Source of the DNA: JAQVEM01 sp034660395
GTDB taxonomy: Bacteria; Actinomycetota; Humimicrobiia; Humimicrobiales; Humimicrobiaceae
NCBI GenBank assembly: GCA_034660395.1
Contig: JAYEJA010000040.1
Coordinates: forward strand, 1-64,000
DNA length: 64,000 nt
Direction of reading: 5' to 3'
This document shows, piece after piece, positions 34,477 to 42,182 of the stretch. The notes beneath the pieces were generated by a model. That model saw only the letters and a program-made list of their open reading frames with translations. It did not search any database and was not told the DNA's origin. The position numbers and the translations under genes were made by a program. The first letter of the stretch is position 1, and each line of letters begins with the position of its first letter.

Positions 34477-35148
34477 GTGGCTGCAATAAGAGAGAATATT
34501 AGCAAAATACTTGATGGGCTGCCGGATGGAGTACAGCTGGTTGCTGCGGCAAAGAGGAGAAGGCCCGAGGAAATTATGGAGGCTGTTGATGCAGGAGTGA
34601 AAATCATAGGGGAAAGCTATATTAAAGAGGCAAAAAATGCTTATAAACTGATAGGCGGTAAAGCAAAATGGCATTATATAGGTATTCCGCAGATTGAGAA
34701 GCATGACCTTTTAAAAAGGAAGAATCTTAAGATGTTCAATATGATCCAGACCATTGATAGCATGGAGATTGCAGAGGATATAAACAGGAAGTGTGCAGGA
34801 TTCGGGAAAGTAATGCCGATTTTAATCGAGGTAAACAGTGGTAAAGAGCCGCATAAATTCGGGGTCCTTCCTGAAAGGGCTGTAAGTCTGGTTAAAAAGA
34901 TTTCAACTCTTTCCAATGTAAAGATAATGGGGCTTATGACCATGGGCCCTCGCCTTGGAGACCCGGAAAAAACAAGGCCGTATTTTAAGAAAACGAGGGA
35001 AATATTTGAACGGATTAAAAAAATGAATTTACCGGGTGTGGAAATGAAATATCTCTCAATGGGTATGACAAACTCATATAAAGTTGCCCTTCAGGAAGGG
35101 GCAAATATAGTGAGGGTTGGAAATAAGATTTTCGGGAAAAGAAAATAA
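34477..35148 (+). CDS. yggS: PLP homeostasis protein, YggS/PROSC family
   Basis: 223 residues, single alanine-racemase-like barrel without the C-terminal domain. LVAAAKRRRPEEIMEAVDAG holds the PLP lysine region (usual VAVSK/VAATK replaced by VAAAK), then IGESYIKEA, WHYIGIPQIEKH, VNSGKEPHKFGVLPE, GLMTMGP and LSMGMTNSYKVALQEGANIVRVG. It buffers cellular PLP. GTG start with AAGGAGGG. Homologues read H.GxLQ.NK at the WHYIGIPQIEKH site. Confidence 0.9.
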   Translation: MAAIRENISKILDGLPDGVQLVAAAKRRRPEEIMEAVDAGVKIIGESYIKEAKNAYKLIGGKAKWHYIGIPQIEKHDLLKRKNLKMFNMIQTIDSMEIAEDINRKCAGFGKVMPILIEVNSGKEPHKFGVLPERAVSLVKKISTLSNVKIMGLMTMGPRLGDPEKTRPYFKKTREIFERIKKMNLPGVEMKYLSMGMTNSYKVALQEGANIVRVGNKIFGKRK

Positions 35149-35471
35149 AAGGAGCTTAATTAAGGACAGGCCTGAATCTCTTTTATATAGGATTTAAATT
35201 TTTAATATTATGATACTATTAAAACAGTATAAGTATTGTATTATAGCTTTATAATTCTTTTAGGGAATTTTTTTAATTTCTGTCAGTTTAATGAAATTAT
35301 AACGGGTCATATTTATCCTGGCTGGAAATTTTTTTTAAACCAAATTTTATATGCATTGGCAGGCCGGTTTTTGTTTATTTTTATTTCAAAAATTATATAA
35401 TTAGAAAGTTAAAAAACTAAAAATCCATTGTATTGGGAGTTATAAGTAAAAAATTATGTTGAAAGGTTAAT
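35149..35471. other. AT-rich gap between yggS and murI
   Basis: About 320 bases with long A/T runs. I see no gene, clear terminator or RNA motif. It ends in a weak ribosome site (GAAAGG) before the murI TTG. Confidence 0.5.
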
Positions 35472-36275
35472 TTGGACAACAGGGCAATAGGGGTATTTGA
35501 TTCAGGAGTTGGCGGACTGACGGTATTAAGGGAGATAATAAAGAGTGCTCCTGGTGAGAATACAATTTATTTCGGGGATACCAAAAGAGTTCCTTACGGC
35601 CCCCGTGATTTAGGTGAAGTTAAGAGATTTGTTTTTAAAATAACAGGATTTCTTTATGAAAGGAATGTAAAGCTTATCGTCATTGCCTGTAATACTTCTA
35701 CGGCAGCAGCTTTAAAGGACCTTAAGAAGAATTATGATATACCTGTAATAGGAGTAATAGAACCTGGAGCAAGAACTGCTGTTTCCAATACCGTTAATAA
35801 GAGAGTTGGAGTCATTGCGACCAGGGGTACTGTGGAAAGCGATGAATACCGTAAAGAAATTGCCAGGATTGATAAGGAAATAGAAACATTTCAGGTCCCC
35901 GCGCCCCTTCTGGTCGAATATATAGAAAATGGTATTCTTACAGGGGAAAATCTTGACAGAGCCATTGACGGTTACCTGAAGCCGCTGCTTGATAAGGGGA
36001 TTGATGTATTAATACTTGGATGCACGCACTTTCCGTTGATAGAAAAAAGAATTTTGTCCCGCAGCGGTGACGGGATAAGGGTGATAAGCTCGGCAGTGGA
36101 AACTGCAAAAGACGTAAAAAAGATACTTGTAGATAAAAACCTTGGTGCCGACGGCAGCAGGAAACCGCAGAGGTTTTTTTACGAGACGGGTAGTACCAGT
36201 AAGTTTTTAGAGGTTGGAAAAATGTTTTTGGGGGAAGAGATAAAAGAAGTTAAAAAAACAAAACTTGATATGTAA
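35472..36275 (+). CDS. murI: Glutamate racemase
   Basis: 267 residues; supplies D-glutamate for peptidoglycan. IGVFDSGVGGLTVLREI, FGDTKRVPYGPR, VIACNTSTAAAL (first catalytic Cys) and LILGCTHFPLIEK (second Cys) are present. TTG start after GAAAGG. It opens a run of genes with rph and rdgB. Confidence 0.95.
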   Translation: MDNRAIGVFDSGVGGLTVLREIIKSAPGENTIYFGDTKRVPYGPRDLGEVKRFVFKITGFLYERNVKLIVIACNTSTAAALKDLKKNYDIPVIGVIEPGARTAVSNTVNKRVGVIATRGTVESDEYRKEIARIDKEIETFQVPAPLLVEYIENGILTGENLDRAIDGYLKPLLDKGIDVLILGCTHFPLIEKRILSRSGDGIRVISSAVETAKDVKKILVDKNLGADGSRKPQRFFYETGSTSKFLEVGKMFLGEEIKEVKKTKLDM

Positions 36276-36320
36276 TAAAAAATTTAAAAACATTATTTTA
36301 ACAGGGAAGGTTTGTTAACA

Positions 36321-37049
36321 ATGGTTAAAAGAATTGACGGCAGAAAAATTGACCAGCTCAGAGAAATAAAAGTGACCCGCAATTATATATCGCATGCTGA
36401 CGGCTCGGTATTTATTGAGATGGGTAAGACCAGGATTGTATGCACAGCTATTGTCGAGGATAAGGTTCCAAAATTTTTAAATGGTAAGGGGTCGGGATGG
36501 ATAACTGCTGAGTATGATATGATACCCGGTTCAGCGCCGCAGAGAATAATCAGGCCGCAGACTATGGGAAGAATTAACGGGAGGACCCATGAGATTCAGA
36601 GATTGATCGGCAGGTCACTGAGGGCAATAGTTGATCTGGGTAAAATAGGTGAGAGGACCGTATGGATAGATTGCGATGTAATTGAAGCTGATGGGGGAAC
36701 AAGAACCGCTTCAATAACCGGCAGTTTCATTGCCCTGTTTGATTGCATGCGTTCAATGGTTGATAGGGGAATAATTGATGCCGTGCCCATAGAAGATTTT
36801 CTTGCTGCTATAAGCGTGGGGATAGTGGATGATGATATTCTGGTTGACCTCTGTTTTAATGAAGATTCAAGGGCGCAGGTTGATATGAATGTAGTAATGA
36901 GCTCAAAAGGTGAAATAATTGAGGTCCAGTCAACTGCTGAAATAAAACCTTTCTCAAGAGATGATTTTGACAGGATGCTGGAGAAGGCGTCGGGCGCCAT
37001 TGAAAAGATTATTGAGATTCAGAGAAAGATATTAAGCCGGAGTTTATAG
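36321..37049 (+). CDS. rph: Ribonuclease PH
   Basis: About 242 residues; phosphorolytic 3' trimming of tRNA precursors. RIDGRKIDQLREIKVTRNYI, GWITAEYDMIPGSAPQRI, GRTHEIQRLIGRSLRA, WIDCDVIEADGGTRTASITG and VDLCFNEDSRAQVDMNVVM are typical. ATG 36321 lies ten bases after GGGAAGG; TTG 36312 would be too close. Seven tRNA genes follow rdgB. Confidence 0.94.
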   Translation: MVKRIDGRKIDQLREIKVTRNYISHADGSVFIEMGKTRIVCTAIVEDKVPKFLNGKGSGWITAEYDMIPGSAPQRIIRPQTMGRINGRTHEIQRLIGRSLRAIVDLGKIGERTVWIDCDVIEADGGTRTASITGSFIALFDCMRSMVDRGIIDAVPIEDFLAAISVGIVDDDILVDLCFNEDSRAQVDMNVVMSSKGEIIEVQSTAEIKPFSRDDFDRMLEKASGAIEKIIEIQRKILSRSL

Positions 37050-37082
37050 GTAATTTGTTATTTGAATTTTAAGGAATGTTTA

Positions 37083-37679
37083 TTGCAAATAGTTATCGCT
37101 TCAAAAAATGAAGGAAAAATAAAAGAGATAAAATCTTTCTGTCATGATGCGGTAAAAGTTGAGTGGCTGACTTTTAAGGATTTTGATGGATTTCCGGAAA
37201 TTATTGAGGATGGTAAGAGTTTTTTGGAAAATGCTAAAATCAAGGCAAAAGGTATTTCTCTTTATACCGGCAGGACTGCACTTGCAGATGACTCGGGGCT
37301 GGAAGTTGACTTTTTGGGCGGCAGGCCTGGAGTAAAGTCGTCAAGATACAGCGGGGAGGATGCAACTGATAAGCAGAACAGGGATAAACTGCTTGAGGAG
37401 CTGGATGGCGTAAAAGAAATTTCTGAAAGGGCCGCAAGATTCGTATGCAGCATGGTGCTCTGGGATCCTAAAAAAGGTTTTGTTTCTGAAGCCAGGGGCA
37501 AATGCGAGGGCTCTATAGGGTTTGAAGAGAAGGGAAGCAGCGGTTTCGGATATGATTGCATTTTTATTCCAGCGGGGTACAATAAAACGATGGCCCGGCT
37601 GGAACCCGAAGAAAAAAACAGGATAAGCCACAGGGGAAGGGCTCTTAAGGTTCTTTATGAGTTTATTGTAAATTTTTAG
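37083..37679 (+). CDS. rdgB: RdgB/HAM1 non-canonical purine NTP pyrophosphatase
   Basis: About 198 residues from TTG 37083 (MQIVIASKNEGKIKEI), which follows AAGGA at good spacing; TTG 37062 would add seven atypical residues. It removes dITP and XTP from the nucleotide pool. Motifs: SKNEGKIKEI, ALADDSGLEVDFLGGRPGVKSSRYSGEDATD and GFGYDCIFIPAGYNKTMARLEPEEKNRISHRG. Confidence 0.93.
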   Translation: MQIVIASKNEGKIKEIKSFCHDAVKVEWLTFKDFDGFPEIIEDGKSFLENAKIKAKGISLYTGRTALADDSGLEVDFLGGRPGVKSSRYSGEDATDKQNRDKLLEELDGVKEISERAARFVCSMVLWDPKKGFVSEARGKCEGSIGFEEKGSSGFGYDCIFIPAGYNKTMARLEPEEKNRISHRGRALKVLYEFIVNF

Positions 37680-37728
37680 ATTTATGTTATCATTTTTCGT
37701 GCTAAATTTTTGGGAATTTTGAAATGAA

Positions 37729-37807
37729 CGGGGTGTAGCGCAGTTTGGTTTAGCGCACCTGCTTTGGGAGCAGGGGGTCGGAGGTTCAAATCCTCTCACC
37801 CCGACCA
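37729..37807 (+). tRNA. tRNA-Pro(UGG)
   Basis: Acceptor CGGGGTG/CACCCCG, anticodon arm CCTGC-TTTGGGA-GCAGG (TGG), T arm GGAGG-TTCAAAT-CCTCT, encoded ACCA. Confidence 0.95.
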
Positions 37808-37813
37808 GTACGG

Positions 37814-37889
37814 GCGGGAATAGCTCAATTGGTAGAGCGTCAGCCTTCCAAGCTGAAGGTCGCGGGTTCGATCCCCGTTTCCCGCTCCA
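37814..37889 (+). tRNA. tRNA-Gly(UCC)
   Basis: Acceptor GCGGGAA/TTCCCGC, anticodon arm TCAGC-CTTCCAA-GCTGA (TCC), discriminator T, encoded CCA. Confidence 0.95.
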
Positions 37890-37934
37890 ATTTTTTGAAA
37901 AAAAATTATTTGGCATAATGTTTTATGCGATTTT

Positions 37935-38011
<77 letters not shown>

Positions 38012-38127
38012 GAAATAAAGGCCGGAAGCGGATATGCCGCCTGGCAGGGGTATTGATTGGTTCTGGCAAATTTTTATACCGTATTATAAGTAAGGTATAG
38101 GTTGTATAATTTATTTGAAAATTATAT

Positions 38128-38204
38128 GGTGAGAATAGCTCAGCTGGCAGAGCACAGGATTGTGGATCCTGGGGTCGCGGGTTCGATCCCCGTTTCTCAC
38201 CCCA
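38128..38204 (+). tRNA. tRNA-His(GUG)
   Basis: Anticodon arm CAGGA-TTGTGGA-TCCTG (GTG). The extra 5' G (G-1) pairs with C73, the mark of tRNA-His. CCA encoded. Confidence 0.95.
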
Positions 38205-38218
38205 TATTTTTTAGTTTT

Positions 38219-38295
38219 GCGCCTGTAGCTCAGCTGGATAGAGCGTCGGACTTCGAATCCGTGCGTCGGGGGTTCGAATCCCTCCAGGCGCGCCA
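38219..38295 (+). tRNA. tRNA-Arg(UCG)
   Basis: Anticodon loop CTTCGAA (TCG). Body matches the UCU gene at 37935 except in the anticodon arm and acceptor end. The outer anticodon-stem pair is T-T, a mismatch; discriminator is G. CCA encoded. Confidence 0.92.
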
Positions 38296-38340
38296 TATAT
38301 AATTTAGAGAAGCCGGTATAGCCGGGTTTAGGATGTAAAT

Positions 38341-38416
38341 GGGCCGTTAGCTCAGCTGGTAGAGCACCTGACTCTTAATCAGGGTGTCACAGGTTCGATC
38401 CCTGTACGGCTCACCA
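38341..38416 (+). tRNA. tRNA-Lys(CUU)
   Basis: GGGCCGT/ACGGCTC acceptor, anticodon arm CCTGA-CTCTTAA-TCAGG (CTT), T arm ACAGG-TTCGATC-CCTGT, encoded ACCA. Confidence 0.94.
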
Positions 38417-38425
38417 TTTTAATTG

Positions 38426-38512
38426 GCGAGAGTGGCGGAACTGGCAGACGCGCTAGACTTAGGATCTAGTGGGGTAAAACCTGTAGGGGTTCAAGTCCCC
38501 TCTCTCGCACCA
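38426..38512 (+). tRNA. tRNA-Leu(UAG)
   Basis: Class II. GCGAGAG/CTCTCGC acceptor, D arm GGCGGAACTGGCAGACGC, anticodon arm CTAGA-CTTAGGA-TCTAG (TAG), long variable arm, A73 and CCA. A useful reference for the aberrant leucine-type tRNA at 33494. Confidence 0.95.
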
Positions 38513-38817
38513 GGAAAGATAAAGCTATTTTGAATACATGATATTTGCTATGATGTATTTTCTTAAGGTCAATTCTATACCTGATAGAAAATTTGCAATG
38601 ATTAAAGTATCTTAATTTAGTAAAATACAGGCACTATGGTATCCATATATATGATAATTCAGGTACTAATGTTTTAAAATCTACCAAATTGATTGGTACT
38701 TTTTGGTAAACAGGGCTTTTATTCGTAAGCCGTAAGTTTGTATTTTATTTATTTTCTATTATAATAAATGACTTAGCGTGGAAATAGGAAAAACTAATAT
38801 TTTTAGGAGGAATTTAA
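38513..38817 (+). promoter_or_regulatory. Gap with promoter ahead of tig
   Basis: 305 AT-rich bases after the tRNA cluster. TTGTAT (38738-38743), 16-base spacer and TATAAT (38760-38765) form a likely promoter for tig-clpP-clpX. Nothing else is recognisable. Confidence 0.5.
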
Positions 38818-40194
38818 TTGAGTTTTAAGATAAGAAGCCAGAAAAAAATTGACTTGAACAAGGTTAAACTGGTTGTAGAGATAACCAATAATATTTTAAA
38901 AAAGAATATCAGTAAGGCATATGATAATATATCATCCAGGGCAAATATGCCCGGTTTCAGGAAGGGAAAGATACCTTATAAGGTAATAGATTTAAATTAT
39001 GGAAAACAGTATGTGCTCAATGAAGCAGCAAGTCTGTCCATCTCCGAGCTGTATCCGGATATAATTAAACAGTCCGGTTTAAGTCCGATAGATTACCCGA
39101 GAATAAGGATTAACCAGCTTAAAGAAGACCTCCCGCTGGGTTTTGAATTAGAGCTTGACCTTGAGCCGGAAATAGAGCTTCCAAGATATAAGGGTATAAG
39201 GGTTACCGGAATTTCTACTGATGTATCGGATGAAGAATTAAATACTCAGATAGACAATATAAGGGGAAACTTTGCTTCTCTTGAACCGGTCGGGGATGAG
39301 AGGCCTGTTAAAAAAGGCGATTATGTCACGCTTGATTTTGACGGTAAGATTGAAGGAGAGCCGTTCAGCGGCAGCAGTGAGCAGGATTATCTTCTCGAGG
39401 TTGGGTCAGACACCATGTTTACCGATTTTGAGAATTCGCTTATAGGAGTAAAAAAGGGAGAGATTAAAGAAGTTTCCCTGAAGCTGCCCGAAGACTCCAA
39501 AGATAAAGAAACCGCAGGGAAGAAAGCGGATTATAAGATATCGGTAAAGGAAATAAAAGCCAAAAAACTGCCCGAGCTGGATGAAGCATTCTTAAAGAAT
39601 ATGGGGGATTACGAAGATGAGGAAGATTTCAGGAAAACTTTAAAGGAAAAGCTGGTCGAGCAGAAGGAAAATTTCAGAAAAGAAAAGATAGTGAAAGAAA
39701 TCCTGGACCATATGGTTGATAACATGAAATCCAGTGTTCCTGAAGTAATGATAAAAAGAAGGGTCAAGCAGATTAATGAAGAAATTGACAAGAATTTAAA
39801 AAACCAGAATATAACCAGGAAAGATTATATTAATGCAGTTAAAATTACGGAAGATAAATTAAATAAGGAGATAAGGGATAGAGCCGAAAGAGAAATAAAG
39901 GAGTATTTGATTTTTAAGGCATTGGAAAAAGCAGAAAGGAAAAATATCGAGCTCCCGGAAGATGAGGTAAACAAAGAGAAGGAAAATATATTAACAAGAT
40001 ATAAAAGTGAAGAAGATATTAAAAAAGTTAAAAAATTCTTTGAAAGTGAAGATGGCAGGGAAACCATCGTGCAGACTTTAAAGAGGAGAAAAATAATTGA
40101 CATACTCGTAAACAATGCAAAAATAGAAGAAATTAAAGATAAAACAGGAGATGACAGAAAGAATAAAAAGTTGTGGACTCCTGGGTCAAAGTAA
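38818..40194 (+). CDS. tig: Trigger factor
   Basis: 458 residues; ribosome-bound chaperone and prolyl isomerase. Ribosome-binding loop MPGFRKGKIPYKVI near residue 45, FKBP-type domain (GDYVTLDFDGKIEGEPFSGSS, about 165-240), then a long helical C-terminal chaperone domain and a charged tail. TTG start seven bases after AGGAGG. Neighbouring clpP and clpX give the standard tig-clpPX block. Confidence 0.95.
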   Translation: MSFKIRSQKKIDLNKVKLVVEITNNILKKNISKAYDNISSRANMPGFRKGKIPYKVIDLNYGKQYVLNEAASLSISELYPDIIKQSGLSPIDYPRIRINQLKEDLPLGFELELDLEPEIELPRYKGIRVTGISTDVSDEELNTQIDNIRGNFASLEPVGDERPVKKGDYVTLDFDGKIEGEPFSGSSEQDYLLEVGSDTMFTDFENSLIGVKKGEIKEVSLKLPEDSKDKETAGKKADYKISVKEIKAKKLPELDEAFLKNMGDYEDEEDFRKTLKEKLVEQKENFRKEKIVKEILDHMVDNMKSSVPEVMIKRRVKQINEEIDKNLKNQNITRKDYINAVKITEDKLNKEIRDRAEREIKEYLIFKALEKAERKNIELPEDEVNKEKENILTRYKSEEDIKKVKKFFESEDGRETIVQTLKRRKIIDILVNNAKIEEIKDKTGDDRKNKKLWTPGSK

Positions 40195-40207
40195 ATGAAA
40201 AGGTGAG

Positions 40208-40807
40208 ATGATGGAGATGAATAACAATTATTTAGTTCCGATGGTAATTGAGCAAACTAACAGGGGGGAGCGTTCTTTTGATATTTACTCCCGCCTTCTT
40301 AAAGAAAGAATTATTTTTCTGGGAGTTGCCGTTGATGATAATGTGGCAAATCTGGTCATGGCCCAGATGCTGCATCTGGAAGCGGAAGACCCGGAAAAAG
40401 ATATTCAATTATATATAAACAGTCCCGGCGGAATTGTGACTTCCGCACTTGCCGTATATGATACAATGCAGTTTATAAAGTCTCCGGTATCAACTATCTG
40501 TATCGGGCAGGCAGCAAGTGCAGCTGCAGTTCTTCTTCTGGCGGGAGAGAAAGGGAAGAGATCCTCTCTGCCCAATTCAAGGGTTATGCTGCATCAGCCG
40601 TCAGGGGGTGTTTCAGGAACTACCATTGACGTTGAAATTCATGCAAAGGAAATGGTAAGGATAAGAGCTCTATTAAATGAAATAATTGCAAAACATACGA
40701 AGCAGGATGTAAAAAGAGTGGAAAAAGATACCGAGAGAGATTTCATATTAAGCGCGGAAGAGGCAAAAAAATACGGTATTGTAGATGAAGTAATTTATAA
40801 AAAGTAA
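40208..40807 (+). CDS. clpP: ATP-dependent Clp protease proteolytic subunit
   Basis: 199 residues. MVIEQTNRGERSFDIYSRLLKERIIFLG start, catalytic Ser in CIGQAASAAAVLLLAG, His in RVMLHQPSGG, Asp in TERDFILSAEEAKKYGIVDEV. Methionines at 40211 and 40217 are alternative starts; 40211 is best placed after AGGTGAG. Confidence 0.96.
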   Translation: MMEMNNNYLVPMVIEQTNRGERSFDIYSRLLKERIIFLGVAVDDNVANLVMAQMLHLEAEDPEKDIQLYINSPGGIVTSALAVYDTMQFIKSPVSTICIGQAASAAAVLLLAGEKGKRSSLPNSRVMLHQPSGGVSGTTIDVEIHAKEMVRIRALLNEIIAKHTKQDVKRVEKDTERDFILSAEEAKKYGIVDEVIYKK

Positions 40808-40901
40808 AAGTATGGTAGATTTTCATTTGAAAACATAAGAAATATATCACGCATTATAAAATATTAATTTTTAAGGAAGCCAATAAGGAGAGTGTATAAA
40901 T

Positions 40902-42182
40902 TTGTCATCTGAGGATAAAAAAAATGGTGATTTTTTAAAGTGTTCTTTCTGTGGTAAATCTCAAAAACAGGTAAAAAAGCTTATTGCGGGTCCGGGAGTT
41001 TATATCTGCAACGAGTGTGTTGACCTGTGTAATGAGATTATTAATGAAGAATTAAAGGAACAGAAAAAAGTTGATTTCAGCAACCTGCCGAGACCCGGGG
41101 AGATATATTCAATTTTAAATGATTACGTGGTCGGGCAGGAACGTGCAAAAAAAGTCCTATCTGTAGCGGTTTATAACCATTATAAAAGGGTTAAGTATGA
41201 GGATAAGCTGAAGCAGGACGATACCGAAATAGAAAAGAGCAATATTATGCTTATAGGTCCCACCGGATGCGGTAAGACGCTGCTGGCGCAGACACTGGCC
41301 AGGATATTAAATGTTCCGTTCTGCATAGCTGATTCAACGTCCCTGACGGAAGCAGGTTATGTAGGTGAGGATGTAGAGAATATATTGCTGAGATTAATAC
41401 AGGCGGCAGATTTTGATATTAAAAGAGCTGAAACGGGAATTATTTATCTGGACGAGATAGACAAAATAAGCCGCAAATCGGAAAACCCCTCCATTACAAG
41501 GGATGTATCGGGGGAAGGAGTCCAGCAGGCACTGCTTAAAATCCTGGAAGGCACCGAAGCAAATGTCCCTCCCCAGGGAGGAAGGAAACATCCGCATCAG
41601 GATTTCATACAGATTAATACAAGTAATATACTTTTTATATGCGGCGGTTCATTCAGCGGACTGGAAAGTATAATCGAAAAGAGGATAAACAAGAGCAGTA
41701 TAGGATTTGTTTCAGGCAAAATACCTGCTCAGTCTAAAAAGGTAGATAAGCTGCTTCCGCAGGCAATGCCTGAAGATTTATTAAAATACGGCCTGATTCC
41801 AGAACTTATCGGAAGGCTGCCGGTAATAAGCACGCTGTCCAATCTTACTGAAGATGACCTTATAAAAATTCTGGTTGAACCTAAAAATTCCCTGGTAAAG
41901 CAGTATGAGAAGATGTTTAAAATGGATGATGTCAGTCTGGAGTTCACTGATGATGCCTTAAGGGAGATTTCAAAGCTTGCTTCAAAGAGGGGCTCGGGAG
42001 CCAGGGGCTTAAGGGCGATAATGGAAGAAGTTATGCTGAACGTGATGTTCGAGATACCGGACCGTAAGGATATTGATAAATGCATAATAAACAGGGAAGT
42101 TATAAAGGATAAGGTTGAACCCGAGATACTGGGAAGGTCGAATAATAAAGTATTTCTGAAAGATGAGGAAAAATCAGCTTAA
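40902..42182 (+). CDS. clpX: ClpX AAA+ unfoldase
   Basis: 426 residues. N-terminal zinc finger CSFCGKSQKQVKKLI..CNECVDLC, Walker A GPTGCGKTLLAQTLA, Walker B IIYLDEIDKI, pore loop region GYVGEDVE, sensor GRLPVI and C-terminal SGARGLRAIMEE. It feeds substrates, including ssrA-tagged ones, to ClpP. TTG start at 40902 after AAGGAG. The 3' end overlaps valS by 20 bases. Confidence 0.96.
   Translation: MSSEDKKNGDFLKCSFCGKSQKQVKKLIAGPGVYICNECVDLCNEIINEELKEQKKVDFSNLPRPGEIYSILNDYVVGQERAKKVLSVAVYNHYKRVKYEDKLKQDDTEIEKSNIMLIGPTGCGKTLLAQTLARILNVPFCIADSTSLTEAGYVGEDVENILLRLIQAADFDIKRAETGIIYLDEIDKISRKSENPSITRDVSGEGVQQALLKILEGTEANVPPQGGRKHPHQDFIQINTSNILFICGGSFSGLESIIEKRINKSSIGFVSGKIPAQSKKVDKLLPQAMPEDLLKYGLIPELIGRLPVISTLSNLTEDDLIKILVEPKNSLVKQYEKMFKMDDVSLEFTDDALREISKLASKRGSGARGLRAIMEEVMLNVMFEIPDRKDIDKCIINREVIKDKVEPEILGRSNNKVFLKDEEKSA

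Noticed and set aside
37341..37916. Minus-strand 191-residue frame over rdgB and tRNA genes
   Set aside because: GSNPRPSAWKADALP and GFEPPTP are the well-known translated antisense of tRNA genes.
38111..38296. Short frames on both strands over tRNA-His and tRNA-Arg
   Set aside because: Translations of tRNA sequence (RIAQLAEHRIVDPG, APVAQLDRASDFESV), not proteins.
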